From Ariolimax columbianus (taxonomy: Eukaryota > Mollusca > Gastropoda > Stylommatophora > Arionidae): a DNA stretch of 64,000 nt. The stretch lies in the NCBI GenBank assembly GCA_036924085.1, contig JAVGWX010000019.1, positions 10,842,196-10,906,195 on the forward strand. Direction: 5' to 3'. Positions 42,064-53,769 of the stretch are shown here, piece by piece. Every line of letters begins with the position of its first letter. Position 1 is the first letter of the stretch. The notes below the pieces were generated by a model, which searched no databases, had not been told where the DNA came from, and saw nothing but the letters and a program-made list of their open reading frames with translations. Both the position numbers and the translations under genes were made by a program.

Positions 42064-42400
42064 ACTGGTCAGAACGTCGCGCCAGAGTCAGACACAACAT
42101 ACTGGGCAGAACGTCGCGTCAGAGTCAGGAACAACATACTGGCCAGAACGTCGCAACAGAGTCAGGCACAACATACTGGCCAGAACGTCGCGCCAGAGTC
42201 AGACACAACATACTGGGCAGAACGTCGCGACAGAGTCAGACACAACATACTGGACAGAACGTCGCTTCAGAGGCAGGCACAACATACTGGACAGAACGTC
42301 GTGTCAGAGTCAAGCACAACATACTGGACAGAACGTCGTGCCAGAGTCAGGTACAACATACTGACCAGAACGTCGCGCAAGAGTCAGACACAATATATTT
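42064..42400. repeat. Minisatellite, 37-bp unit, ~9 copies
   Basis: Unit built on 'CAGAACGTCGCGCCAGAGTC' plus 'AGACACAACATACTGGG', 37-bp spacing (AGAACG at 42071, 42108 and so on). The left neighbour of the first unit is the I-group LINE, whose TSD is part of the unit, so the LINE landed in the array's edge. Confidence 0.92.
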
Positions 42401-42424
42401 ACCAATAACACTATCTCTCTACCA

Positions 42425-42690
42425 TGTACCGTTCCATGGAAACAGGATGTTTTCAATGCAGTCTGGCTGACAAGATATGGATCGACGTGATTCCTATAGT
42501 AGTGAACATCATGCAGATGAAGTCAAGCATAGCACAACAGCCTGTAGGACTGTTGTCCATCTTCAACAGCACCTTCGGGATGTAAGGAAAGCTACTACAA
42601 CCCGCCACTTCACCACCCTTTTCGGGGTGCACACAAGAGGAAACTTACTCATTCTGGGCATTAAACAACAACAACAACAACAGCAACAGC
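42425..42690 (+). mobile_element. Family F element, copy F5 (core and right end)
   Basis: Begins 'CCATGGAAACAGGATGTTTT', continues with the F core ('ATCGACGTGATTCC', 'ATGCAGATGAAGTCAAGCAT', 'TAGCACAACAGCCTGTAGGA'), and ends with the degenerate palindrome 'CACAAGAGGAAACTTACTC', then 'GGGCATTAAAC' and (AAC)n. No left end and no 37-bp units. Confidence 0.83.
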
Positions 42691-42696
42691 TATCGT

Positions 42697-43712
42697 AACA
42701 ACTTAACTTAACGTCCTTATACTGGTTTAGAAGACTCTGCAGGGTTTGTATACAGCCAGTTTAATTTACATTACCGTGCTCTAAAAGCTATGCGCACCCA
42801 ATCTATTCTGAAATGTATTAATATTCCCAGCTTCCACTACTTCACGTGGCAATGCATTCAACGCAAACACCACTTTCTGACTAGAAGAATATTTCCTAAT
42901 ATCTAATCTGGACCTTTCTTTAGTTAATGTGTAGCTATGCCCTCTTGTTCTTGTAGGTGGTTGTATTAAAAACTTGTTATAGTTTAATTTATCCGTTACT
43001 TTGATTATCTTATAAACCTGTATAGTCACCTCGAATTCTTCTCTTTTCTAGACACTGTAGGCCGGATTTTCTTTCCTCATAACTGTAATTCTGGAATCCC
43101 ACTATCAGCTTTGTCGTTTTTAACCCTTTCCAGCCTGTTTATGTCCCTTCTTCGATAATTATTCCTCACCTGTACACAATACTCCAGTCGATGTCTAACT
43201 AATACTTTATACAGTTTCACTATCACTTCCTTGCTCCTATGTTTAATATTTCTTTTTATCATACCTAACACTACATTTGCCTTTTTCACTGCTACCTGGA
43301 CTTGCTCACTCACCATACCTGTATGATCTGATATAACCCCGTTTTCTTATCTATCTTTCGAATATTGTTCTCGCCCATTATGTAATTGTGTTCCATATTG
43401 GATTTGCCCATGTGGATGACTGTACATTTATCTACATTAAACTCCATTAGCCAGCTTACAGACCATTCTCGAATTGTATCTAAATCCAACCTCAATATAT
43501 CCACTTCTGCTATATATGAGACACTACTGCATAGTTTTGTGTCATCAGCGAATTTTGAAAATCATGTATTCCATATCAATGTCGAAATCGTTTATATATA
43601 TCAAGAACAAAATTGGGCACCAAATCCGAGCCCTCTGGCATCCTACTTTTTACTTCACCACTCCTTATCTATGCCCACTCTCTGCAATCATCCCCTTAAC
43701 CATTTGGTCGCT
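42697..43712 (-). mobile_element. CR1/L2-like LINE fragment (RT to 3' end)
   Basis: Minus strand, 3' end at 42697 (AACTTAACTTAACGT, then the palindrome region near 42730). ORF pieces in order from the right: 'LCSSVSYIAEVDILRLDLDT' and 'MEFNVDKCTVIHMGKSNMEH' (43504-43310), 'VSEQVQVAVKKANVVLGMIK' (43316 down), 'LERVKNDKADSGIPELQL', and 'RTRGHSYTLTKERSRLDIRK' (near 42935). The 5' break meets the 41-bp satellite. Confidence 0.9.
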
Positions 43713-46700
43713 ATCTTCACTTAGTACCCTTACTGGACAGTCGCTATCTTCACCTACCCAGACAGTACCCTTACTGGACAGTCGCTATCTTCACCTACCC
43801 AGACAGTACCCTTACTGGACAGTCCCTATCTTCGCTTACCTAGACAGTACCCTTACTGGACAGTCGCTATCTTCACCTACCTAGACAGTACCCTAACTGG
43901 ACAGTCGCTATCTTCACCTACCCAGACAGTACCCTTACTGGACAGTCGCTATCTTCACCTACCCAGACAGTACCCTTACTGGACAGTCCCTATCTTCGCT
44001 TACCTAGACAGTACCCTTATTGGACAGTCGCTATCTTCACCTACCTAGACAGTACCCTAACTGGACAGTCGCTATCTTCACCTACCCAGACAGTACCCTT
44101 ACTGGACAGTCGCTATCTTCACCTACCTAGACAGTACCCTTACTGGACAGTCGCTATCTTCACCTACCCAGACAGTACCCTTACTGGACAGTCGCTATCT
44201 TCATCTACCTAGACAGTACCCTTACTGGACAGTCGCTATCTTCACTTACCTAGACAGTACCCTTACTGGACAGTCGCTATCTTCACCTACCCAGACAGTA
44301 CCCTTACTGGACAGTCGCTATCTTCACTTACCAAGAGAGTTTCCTTACTGGACAGTCGCTATCTTCACTTACCTAGACAGTACCCTTACTGGACAGTCGC
44401 TATCTTCACCTACCTAGACAGTACCCTTACTGGAGAATCGCTATCTTCACCTACCCAGACAGTACCCTAACTGGACGTTCGCTATCTTCACCTACCTAGA
44501 CAGTGCCTTACTGGACAGTCGCTATCTTTACCTACCTAGACAGTACCCGTACTGGACAGTCGCTATCTTCACCTACCCAGACAGTACCCTTACTGGACAG
44601 TCGCTATCTTCACCTACCCAGACAGTACCCTTACTGGACAGTCGCTATCTTCACCTACCTAGACAGTGCCCTTACTGGACAGTCGCTATCTTCACCTACC
44701 CAGACAGTACCCTTACTGGACAGTCGCTATCTTCACCAACCTAGACAGTACCCTTACTGGACAGTCGCTATCTTCACCTACCTAGACAGTACCTTTACTG
44801 GACAGTCGCTATCTTCACCTACCAAGAGAGTTTCCTTACTGGACTGTCGCTATCTTCACCTACCAAGAGAGTACCCTTATTGGACAGTCGCTATCTTCAC
44901 CTACCCAGACAGCACCCTTACTGGACAGTCGCTATCTTCACCTACCTAGACAGCACCCTTACTGGACAGTCGCTATCTTTACCTACCTAGACAGCACCCT
45001 TACTGGACAGTCGCTATCTTCACCTACCTAGACAGCACCCTTACTAAACTGTCGCTATCTTCACTTAGACAGCACCCTTACTGGACAGTCGCTATCTTCA
45101 CCTACCTAGTCAGTGCCCTTACTGGATTGTCGCTTTCTTCACCTACCCAGACAGTACCCTTACTGGACAGTCGGTATCTTCACTTATCTAGACAGTACCC
45201 TTACTGGACAGTCGCTATCTTCACCTACCTAGACAACACCCTTACTGGACAGTCGCTATCTTCACCTACCTAGACAGTACCCTTACTGGACAGTCGCTAT
45301 CTTGACCTACCTAGACAGCACCCTTACTGGACAGTCGCTATCTTCACCTACCTAGACAGCACCCTTACTGGACAGTCGCTATCTTCACTTACCTAGACAG
45401 TACCCTTACTGGACAGTCGCTATCTTCACCTACCTAGACAGTACCCTTACTGGAGAATCGCTATCTTCACCTACCCAGACAGTACCCTAACTGGACGTTC
45501 GCTATCTTCACCTACCTAGACAGTGCCTTACTGGACAGTCGCTATCTTTACCTACCTAGACAGTACCCGTACTGGACAGTCGCTATCTTCACCTACCCAG
45601 ACAGTACCCTTACTGGACAGTCGCTATCTTCACCTACCCAGACAGTACCCTTACTGGACAGTCGCTATCTTCACCTACCTAGACAGTGCCCTTACTGGAC
45701 AGTCGCTATCTTCACCTACCCAGACAGTACCCTTACTGGACAGTCGCTATCTTCACCAACCTAGACAGTACCCTTACTGGACAGTCGCTATCTTCACCTA
45801 CCTAGACAGTACCTTTACTGGACAGTCGCTATCTTCACCTACCAAGAGAGTTTCCTTACTGGACTGTCGCTATCTTCACCTACCAAGAGAGTACCCTTAT
45901 TGGACAGTCGCTATCTTCACCTACCCAGACAGCACCCTTACTGGACAGTCGCTATCTTCACCTACCTAGACAGCACCCTTACTGGACAGTCGCTATCTTT
46001 ACCTACCTAGACAGCACCCTTACTGGACAGTCGCTATCTTCACCTACCTAGACAGCACCCTTACTAAACTGTCGCTATCTTCACTTAGACAGCACCCTTA
46101 CTGGACAGTCGCTATCTTCACCTACCTAGTCAGTGCCCTTACTGGATTGTCGCTTTCTTCACCTACCCAGACAGTACCCTTACTGGACAGTCGGTATCTT
46201 CACTTATCTAGACAGTACCCTTACTGGACAGTCGCTATCTTCACCTACCTAGACAGCACCCTTACTGGACAGTCGCTATCTTCACCTACCTAGACAGTAC
46301 CCTTACTGGACAGTCGCTATCTTGACCTACCTAGACAGCACCCTTACTGGACAGTCGCTATCTTCACCTACCTAGACAGCACCCTTACTGGACAGTCGCT
46401 ATCTTTACCTACCTAGACAGTACCCTTACTGGACAGTCGATATCATCCCTTACCTAGACAGTGCCCTTACTAAACTGTCGCTATCTTCACGTAGACAGTA
46501 CCCTTACTGGACAGTCGCTATCTTCACCTACCTAGTCAGTGCCCTTACTGGATTGTCGCTTTCTTCACCTACCCAGACAGTACCCTTACTGGACAGTCGC
46601 TATTTTCACCTAGCTAGACAGTACTCTTACTGGACAGTCGCTATCTTCACCTACCTAGACAGTGCTCTTACTGGACAGTCGCTATTTTCACCTACCTAGA

Positions 46701-46845
46701 CAGTACTCTTACTGGACAGTCGCTATCTTCACCTAGCTAGACCCTGCCCTTACTGGACAGTCGCTATCTTCACCTACCTAAACAGTGCCCTTATTGGACA
46801 GTCGCTTTTTTCACCTAGCTAGACCCTGCCCTTACTGGACAGGCA
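43705..46845. repeat. Large minisatellite, 41-bp unit, ~76 copies, with 1020-bp internal duplication
   Basis: Unit 'ACAGTACCCTTACTGGACAG' plus 'TCGCTATCTTCACCTACCTAG', 41 bp, with recurrent variants (CTACCCAG, GACAGCACC, CAAGAGAGT). 44343-45385 and 45363-46405 are identical at an offset of 1020 bp apart from one visible difference (45236 versus 46256). Two identical 148-codon frames (44503 and 45523) follow from this and are not genes: 41 is not a multiple of 3, so a 41-residue peptide repeats every three units. Confidence 0.96.
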
Positions 46846-46849
46846 AAAA

Positions 46850-47560
46850 TCGACTCCAAGGTCAACTACAAGATTGTTTAGACAAGCTGAGCGTTTGGTA
46901 GACTCCAACCAAAGGTCTGGATCCGACATGGCATCAATGTCGCCATAAAGGTGACATTGTGTCCCGATGTAGTGCTATCCACTCCTCTGCATGCCTTTAG
47001 AGCGGTAGTGTATAGCAGACATGCCATACGGGTAAATCGTTTTCAGTTGAGCTTAGCCTGTTCATGATCAGGTGACAGGATGAAACGCGTAACTCTGAAA
47101 TTCTTTGCAGACTAACATGTTGAGCATCTACATACATCTACAAATAGGTCAGATGAGATGGACAGGACATGTTATTCTCATGCCAGATTATTGCATCTCC
47201 AAACAGCTGTTTTACGGTGAAATAATAACAAGCAGACGTTCACTATAGAGCAGAAGAATAGCTGCAGAGACCCATTGAAAGTTTCTGAAAAGCTTCAACA
47301 TTGATGTTATGTCCTGAGAGTTGGTTGCACAAAACCGTACCATCTGGTACGCTAGAATCATCGAAGGCGCTCAGATCGCAAAGAGTAAAACCATTGCAGA
47401 GGTTCAGCAAAAACGTGCTGCCAGAAAAAACAAAACGCACGACTATGTAGCCAGCTCGGCACAGCTGTGCCACGAATGTGGCAGGGTATGCTGCTCTATG
47501 ATTGGTATTTACAATCAATAAGAGAACACTTTCCGCAGAACGAGTCTAATGCTGTTTGAA
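46850..47560 (+). mobile_element. Decayed RTE-like LINE 3' end
   Basis: Frameshifted plus-strand pieces: 'SVW', 'TPTKGLDPTWHQCRHKGDIV' (46890-46960), then (47139 on) an 'RWTGHVI'-like region with several stops, 'QLFYGEITTSRRS'-like DNA near 47200-47240, and the final knuckle 'CHECGRVCCSMIGIYNQ' (47468-47518). Relative of the 8.4-kb and 33.6-kb 3' ends. Confidence 0.7.
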
Positions 47561-47606
47561 ATCTTCACTTGCGATGAACAGCCAGCCATTAATATTATTA
47601 TAAATA

Positions 47607-47815
47607 CACGCACACACACGCACACACACACATGTATGTATATACATACATATATACATACATACATCCATACATACATACATACATACATACATACATA
47701 CATACATACATACATACATACATCCACACACGTAGGTACACACATACACACACACACACACACACATAAATACATACACACACACCTACACACACATATT
47801 TACACACACACATAC
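47607..47815. repeat. (CA)n and (CATA)n microsatellite
   Basis: CACACA then repeated ATACATAC, then CACACA again. It opens Tyr/Ile/His-rich and Cys/Val-rich frames on both strands that are not genes. Confidence 0.96.
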
Positions 47816-47817
47816 CC

Positions 47818-47940
47818 TGGTTCACGCGCTCGGGGTGTGAGGAAAGTTACTGTATTCCGACACTTAGCGTCCTCTTCAAGCGCAAAAAGAGTAAACTTAC
47901 ACATTATGAGCATTCAACAACAACAACACCAATAACAACA
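47818..47940 (+). mobile_element. Family F fragment, copy F6 (right end)
   Basis: 'GTGTGAGGAAAGTTACTG', 'TAGCGTCCTCTTCAAGCGCA', then the palindromic end 'AAAAGAGTAAACTTACAC', 'GAGCATTC' and (AAC)n. Confidence 0.75.
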
Positions 47941-49401
47941 ACTAAATACCGAAATGAAGGTTTACACATCATTTTTCTTACAACTGGAAATAAAAATGTT
48001 AACGGCATTTAAGAACTAACTCTAATTAAACAATACCAATTACAAATCTCACCAACACTAAATGGAGGGCTCGCTAAGGAAAGAAACAAATCATTACATT
48101 GTACTCGAGAAACTGTGTTGGCCTACAATACTCTCCAACGTACCGCCCCGCCTCCACCTCTCCACGCAAACACACACTTTAACCAAAATCAAGTGATACA
48201 TTGTTTCCAATTGCAGGGTGGTTTTCTCTGGCCTGACGAATAAACCCTGTCTGCTCTGGCGGTTATCACACAATTGGCGGTTCAGGATGTCAGCCACCAC
48301 CAATAGAAAATGAAAACATGTTTGATGCTGAGATTCGAACCTATTTTTTTAGATAGTTTAGCTGAAGGCGAGAGATTCGATGTGTATTTGAAACTAGCCA
48401 TCGTCCGTAACGTGTGACAACACACATGCGGTAAATTAAAAACGTAATGTAAGCAGACGAAATGTTGAATTTGATGATTTTTGCTTGTGGACAATCTGAT
48501 GAGAATCCCTTGCTACAGGATGGTGTGTAATAAAGAAGTTTGTGTATGAGGATTGCCAGCCAACCTTAACATACACAACAACTTTGTACAGAAAATACAG
48601 TAAGTACGTGAAATGTCAAGGATCATATTTCGTGCTGGTTGTCCTGTGTCTTGTTGGAGTAAACAAATCAATTAAATATCACTTCTGTACTATGCTGTTC
48701 TATAAAGATTCTACGTCATTGCATTCCAGGCAGGCTCATAGTCCCTTTAAGAAACTTATGGAAAGTGTAAATACTAATGGTTCCCTTAGTTCGCTAGATA
48801 TACATACTCCTGCTTGATCCACCCAGGATGCCATCTCTGCTGGATCCACGTATGTTTTCAAAACTTTACAATATGTGATTTGTCGTTTATCGATTTCAGA
48901 ATCATTATCTAAGAGGCGATAGTTGATATGATTCAAATATAAGCACGCACAACTGAAGATGAATGGGTAAAGACATATGCCACATTAGTCAAGACAAACA
49001 AACTCATACAGAAACTAAGCTGTCGGCAAATGAAATGATCAGTATCAGACTTCCTGTAAGGACGACCGTTGGTTATATCTTGTCTTATCCAAAGAAAGAA
49101 AATGACCACTCAAAAGCAAGACGCTAGCTTTAGCAGCAAAAAACAAACAAACAAACTAACAAACACATAATGTCGAGAGTAAGTAAACGCTCATGCTCAA
49201 CCGACTTGCACGCTCACTTACTGATAGAAATATTTTTTCGTGCCAAACCCTACAAAAAACAAAAAAAAAAAGAATTTAAAAAAAAAAGAAGAAAATACGG
49301 ACACACAAAACAAAGATCCTGGTGAACGGAACTCGTTAGCTTTAACATCTGAAATAAAACGAGACAGTAACTATACTCTCAGCCATCACAAATGATGTAT
49401 T
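47941..49401. other. No gene recognised
   Basis: About 1.5 kb. A perfect B-box-like 'GGTTCGAATCTCAGC' on the minus strand (48329-48343) has no convincing A box. Poly-A rich stretch at 49255-49300. No coding similarity. Confidence 0.5.
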
Positions 49402-49411
49402 GATCTAGCTA

Positions 49412-50630
49412 AATTAAGTCTAAATGGCAAATTCCTGCAGCCAAACGACAACCCAACCTATCTGGGAGTCACATTTGATCGGCGCATGGTATGGAAAAGT
49501 CAGATCGAGAGAAACCGAATGAGAGCCAGAGAAAGAATGGCAATCATGAGGAAACTTGCTGGCACAAGCTGGGCAGCAGACGAAGGCATACTAAAGAAAC
49601 TGTACACTGGAAGAGTGAGACCAGTTCTCGAGTATGGCATTGCGGCATGGACAACAGCAGCAAAGGCGAACTTCGATAAAGTTAGCAAACTTCAAAGCCA
49701 AGCCATGAGAGTTATAACAGGAGGCATGAAGTCAACGCCAATTGTAGAACTTGAAAAGATTACAAAACTGCAATCCATGACCGATAGAAGAGACTGCAGA
49801 GCCCAGCTGCAGTCAGAGAAACTCCGAAGACTGACTGACCATCCAATGCACCAGAGACTAAACAATTTGGGAAATGGGAAACTAAAGCGGAGAAACTTTG
49901 CAGAAATAGCCAAAGCAAAGATGCACGAAGATCCCATAAACGCACTAACAACACCAAAAAAAATGGAAGAAATGGTGACACACAATGAAAATGAAAGCCA
50001 TATAGTCCTGCTTACAGATGCTCTCGCCGTAGTCACAGCGCTAAAAAGCCAGAAAAACACTGAGCTTAATGACTTAAAAGCAGCACTCTGCAAACTGTGC
50101 CAGAAGTTCGCACCAAAAAGGATAGTGGTACAGTGGGTCCTATCACACTGCAACATCCAAGGCAACGAGGAGGCAGACAGACTGGCAAAAGAAGGTGCAA
50201 GACTACCACAAACATATACTAGTATGACGTACGAAGAGTCAAAACGGCTTATCAAAGCCAGATACATGACCAAATGGGAAACCGAACATACTGGTTACAC
50301 CAAAAACGATGCCTATTACCAGTTGAACCGAAGAGAGCAGGTCGTTGTCTTCAGACTTCGCACTGGCCACAATAGACTGAGGTACCACCTATTCAACAAA
50401 TTGAAGATAGGTGGTACCGACGAATGCCCGTGCGGTACTGGTAAAATGACCGCTGAAAATCTGCTGCAGAACTGCCCGACATACGAGGATCAGAGAGAGC
50501 AGATGTGGCCATCACCAGTGGAACTGCAAGACAAGCTCTATGGCAGTGGCGACAGCCTCAGGATGACCGCCGGTTTAAAAAAAAAATAATGGTTACTGTC
50601 TGACTGCGTACGAAGAAAAAGAAGGAAGAA
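49412..50630 (+). mobile_element. I-group LINE copy 5, 5'-truncated with internal deletion
   Basis: Plus-strand copy starting at the 'KLSLNGK' segment after RT, with TSD GATCTAGCTA (49402-49411 and 50631-50640) and an irregular GAA tail (about 50612-50630). Relative to the 17-kb copy, residues from 'PITTVRKPTW' to 'RAAVE' are deleted, joining 'NALTTPK' directly to 'KMEEMVTHNE'. Confidence 0.93.
49414..50589 (+). pseudogene. I-group LINE ORF2 remnant (thumb, partial RNase H, knuckle)
   Basis: Open for 391 codons despite an in-frame internal deletion of about 115 residues at 49956-49962. The deletion removes the start of RNase H, including the first catalytic Asp and the Glu. 'LLTDALAV' and 'GNEEADRLAKEG' remain, then 'CPCGTGKMTAENLLQNC', where the knuckle His is replaced by Asn. 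A small rearrangement after 'RMTAG' changes the C-terminus to Lys residues. No RT domain, so no activity is expected. Confidence 0.88.
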
Positions 50631-50779
50631 GATCTAGCTAGCTGAGGATGCAAAACAGACTGTCACATAAACTACAATGAGAACACTCACATGCTTATTC
50701 TAAACCTATGTAAACTCACTGAAACTTGTTGGAAGGAAGCACACACAAAAAGATCAGGAAATATACAATGCAATAGAAA

Positions 50780-51400
50780 GCTTAGGCTACCTGGGCCCGT
50801 CGCGTCGAATGACCATGTCCATCACCACGTCTGATGGCCACTTGCGGCTCTGTTGGGCAAATGGCGATCTGTTTTAGCTAGGTGTTGCGAGGGCTGCTTC
50901 GAGGACGTCTTCAATAGAGCACCGTCTCTTCTCGTCCTTCGCCCCCACAGCCTGTCGGAGCTGCTCGTGGGACTTCCAGGGGGAGGCAGACAACGTTACC
51001 GAAAAGGGAAAGGTGAAGGCGATCAATTGTTGAGACAGTGCCTGAAATTTGCGTACGTCAAACTACTTGACTGTTGGAAATCAGTTTGTGCAAGTTGATC
51101 CCGAGGATGCGCCCCTGGTTGCGCAGACGGAAGGCCCCAAGACGCTGCCGGTCCTGCTCTAGTAATGCCCAGGCTTCAAATCCGTACAGGTGAATGGGTA
51201 CAGTGCAGGAGGAGCATATGCGAAGCTTGGTCTCCGAGGAGAGTCTCCACTGGGACCAGACTCTGCGGACCAGACTCATATCTGAGCTCACGCAATGATG
51301 AGAGCAGAGCGGATGGAGAGCCTGTTGTCGCTGTAAAGCAGCCACGTTTTCTCCTTTGTTCCAATGTACCGAGCTATAAATTGGTACTGGCACGCAGATA
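50780..51400 (-). mobile_element. Decayed LINE fragment
   Basis: A 111-codon minus-strand frame (51393-51058) includes 'RRVWSQWRLSSETKLRICSS', 'CTVPIHLYGFEAWALLEQDR' and 'RLGAFRLRNQGRILGINLHK', the 'L.YG.E.W' region after RT in RTE-like LINEs. The portion 50780-51050 probably continues it but is too eroded to read. Confidence 0.7.
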
Positions 51401-51519
51401 AGAAAATCAAGGCACAGCTAACTGGTCACTCTACCACTCAATAGTTAGGGTACTTAGCACATTTAAGTATCGGATACCTTATCTCTCTTTAGGGCAATGA
51501 TTATCTTGCTTTTCCTGCA

Positions 51520-52500
51520 CAGGTGATCATTCCATCACCCAAAAGGTTACCTGATCACTCTATCACCCAAAAGGTTACCTGATCACTCTATCACCCAAAA
51601 GGTTACCTGATCACTCTATCACCCAAAAGATTACCTGATCACTCTATCACCAAAAAGGTCACTTGATCACTCCATCAGCCAAAAGGTTACCTGATCACTC
51701 CATCACTTAAAGGTCATCTAATTACTCCAACTTCCAACAGGTCATCTGATCACTCCAACTTCCAACAGGTCATCTGATCACTCCAATCTCCAACAGGTCA
51801 TCATCACTCCTGCACCTAAAGGTCATCTAATTACTCCAACTTCCAACAGGTCATCTGATCACTCCATCATCCAACAGGTCACCTGATCACTCCAACATTC
51901 AACAGGTCACCTGATAACTCCATCCCCCAAAACGTCATCTGATCACTTCGTTATATAAAGGCAATCTGATCTCTCCATCATCTAAAGGTCATTTGATCAC
52001 TCCAACCTCCAATGGCTCATCTGATCACTCCATCATCTAAAGGTCATCTGATCACTCCAATCTTCAATGGCTCATCTGATAACTCCATCACCTAAAAGAT
52101 CACATTATCACTCTATCACCCACAAGGTCATCTGGTCCCTCCATCCCCTAAAGTTCATTTGATCACTCCAACCTCAAATAGGTCATCTGATCACCCCACC
52201 ACACAATATGTGATCTGATCACTCCATCCACTGAAGGTCATTTAATTACTCCAACCTACAATAGGTCATCTGATCACTCCGTCACCCAAAAGATCACCTG
52301 ATCGCTCCATCACCCAAAAGGTCATCGGATCACTCCAATAGGTAATCTGATCACTCAATCACCCAAAATGTCATCTGATCACTCCAACCTCCAAAAGGGC
52401 ATCTGATCACTCGATCACCGAATAGGTCATCTCATAACTCTGCCACACAAAAGATAATCTGATCCCCTCATCAACCAAAGATCATCTGATCCCCTCATGA
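51520..52500. repeat. Degenerate minisatellite, about 28-bp unit, ~34 copies
   Basis: Unit 'GGTTACCTGATCACTCTATC' plus 'ACCCAAAA' at the left, evolving to 'GGTCATCTGATCACTCCAAC' types. Identity is high among the first four to five units and falls to the right. It carries frequent GATC sites. Confidence 0.92.
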
Positions 52501-53125
52501 TCTAATAAACAATTGCAAACAAAATAATGAGTACCGTGTATGGGGCTAGCTAAAGTAAAGTTAAACGTAACGTTAGATCTGCCGCAGACACTGAAGTGTT
52601 TTAGAGGCATCGTTGCACTAAATCTCAGCTTTTTATCTTGTATGGTGTTCTCTTCCTTGCTGGCACTCCTTTCCTAAAAGCGAATCAGGTATCCAATTAC
52701 ACTATATAGGCAAGAGACGCAACACAAATTGAAGGCAACGTTATATATACAGAAATAAAGATAATGATTAAAAAAAATAACTTCAAAAGACAAATCACAC
52801 AGAAAGCATACTTAATCCAATATAGCAGAAACAGATCTCTACTCATTTATAAGAAGAGATTAGGTTACAATATGCAGACGGCAAACATACCATTGTAGAC
52901 TGAACAAATAATCTGTGTAGCAAATTAAAAACGGACCACACAGACATGTGCCCACGTATGGAGAGAACACACAACCGGCGGAACATGTTCTAAACACGAG
53001 AAGAGCAAAGGGACAACATTGCCAACTGCAGAAAAACTGTATGGCAATGGCAGACCCACAATTAGATGAGAGGAATATAATCGATTATATGAAACGAACA
53101 ACGAAGAAGAAAAAAACCTTATAGT
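52501..53125. other. No gene recognised
   Basis: Unique-looking AT-rich sequence. A 73-codon minus-strand frame has no known motif. Confidence 0.45.
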
Positions 53126-53686
53126 TAACAAGGAAGTGATCGTCAAACTGTATAAAGCTTTAGTTAGACCTAGATTGGAGTACTGTGTACAGGTGTAAAG
53201 TCCTTATCATAGAGGGGACATAAACATGCAAGAAAGAATACAAAAAAGAGCGACAAAGATGATAGTGGGATTCCAGAATGACAGTTATGAGGAACGACTT
53301 AGAAAAACCGGCCTACAGTGTCTTGAAGAGAGAAGAATTCGTGGTGACTTAATACAGGTTTATAAGATGATCAGAGGAATCTATAAAAGAGACTATAACA
53401 CGTTTTTTAAAATACAGCCACCTACAATAACACGAGGGCATAGCTACAAGCTGACTAAAGAGAGGTCCAGGTTAGATATTAGAAAATATTTTTTTAGTCA
53501 GAGAGTGGTGTCTGCTTGGAATGCATTTCCAGGGGAGGTAATGGAGGCAGGGGCAGTTAATGCATTTAAGAATAAACTGGATGCGCATAGCTTTTAGAGC
53601 AAGGTCATGTAAATGTAACTGGTTGTATACAGACTCTGCAGGGTCTTCTAAACCAGTATAAAGACGTTAAGTTAAGTTAAGTTAAC
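53126..53686 (+). mobile_element. CR1/L2-like LINE 3' fragment
   Basis: Plus strand: 'KEVIVKLYKALVRPRLEYCV'-like start (53130-53190, with a stop), then 123 open codons from 53226: 'QKRATKMIVGFQNDSYEERL', 'GDLIQVYKMIRGIYKRDYNT', 'RGHSYKLTKERSRLDIRKYF', 'FSQRVVSAWNAFPGEVMEAG'. The 3'UTR has GACTCTGCAGGGTC and a (TTAAG) tail ending at 53686. The best-preserved C-terminus of this family here. Confidence 0.9.
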
Positions 53687-53769
53687 AGTGGGGTCTCAGC
53701 CTCTACCAAACTAACACTCAGGTCATCATATACTATTATCACTTCTGCAGATATCATAATATACTTACT

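Noticed and set aside
44503..45969. Two identical 148-residue open frames that look like a duplicated gene
   Set aside because: They are readings of the 41-bp satellite and of its 1020-bp duplication.
47607..47815. Long open frames rich in Tyr/Ile/His and Cys/Val
   Set aside because: Produced by CA and CATA simple repeats. The same happens at 60282-60890.
48290..48390. tRNA-like element with a perfect B box (GGTTCGAATC)
   Set aside because: No credible A box at the right distance and no second copy; not enough to call a SINE.
51520..52500. Possible CRISPR array: regular short repeats
   Set aside because: Units are contiguous and diverge gradually, with no unique spacers. The surroundings are eukaryotic transposons. 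The same reasoning excludes the other arrays.
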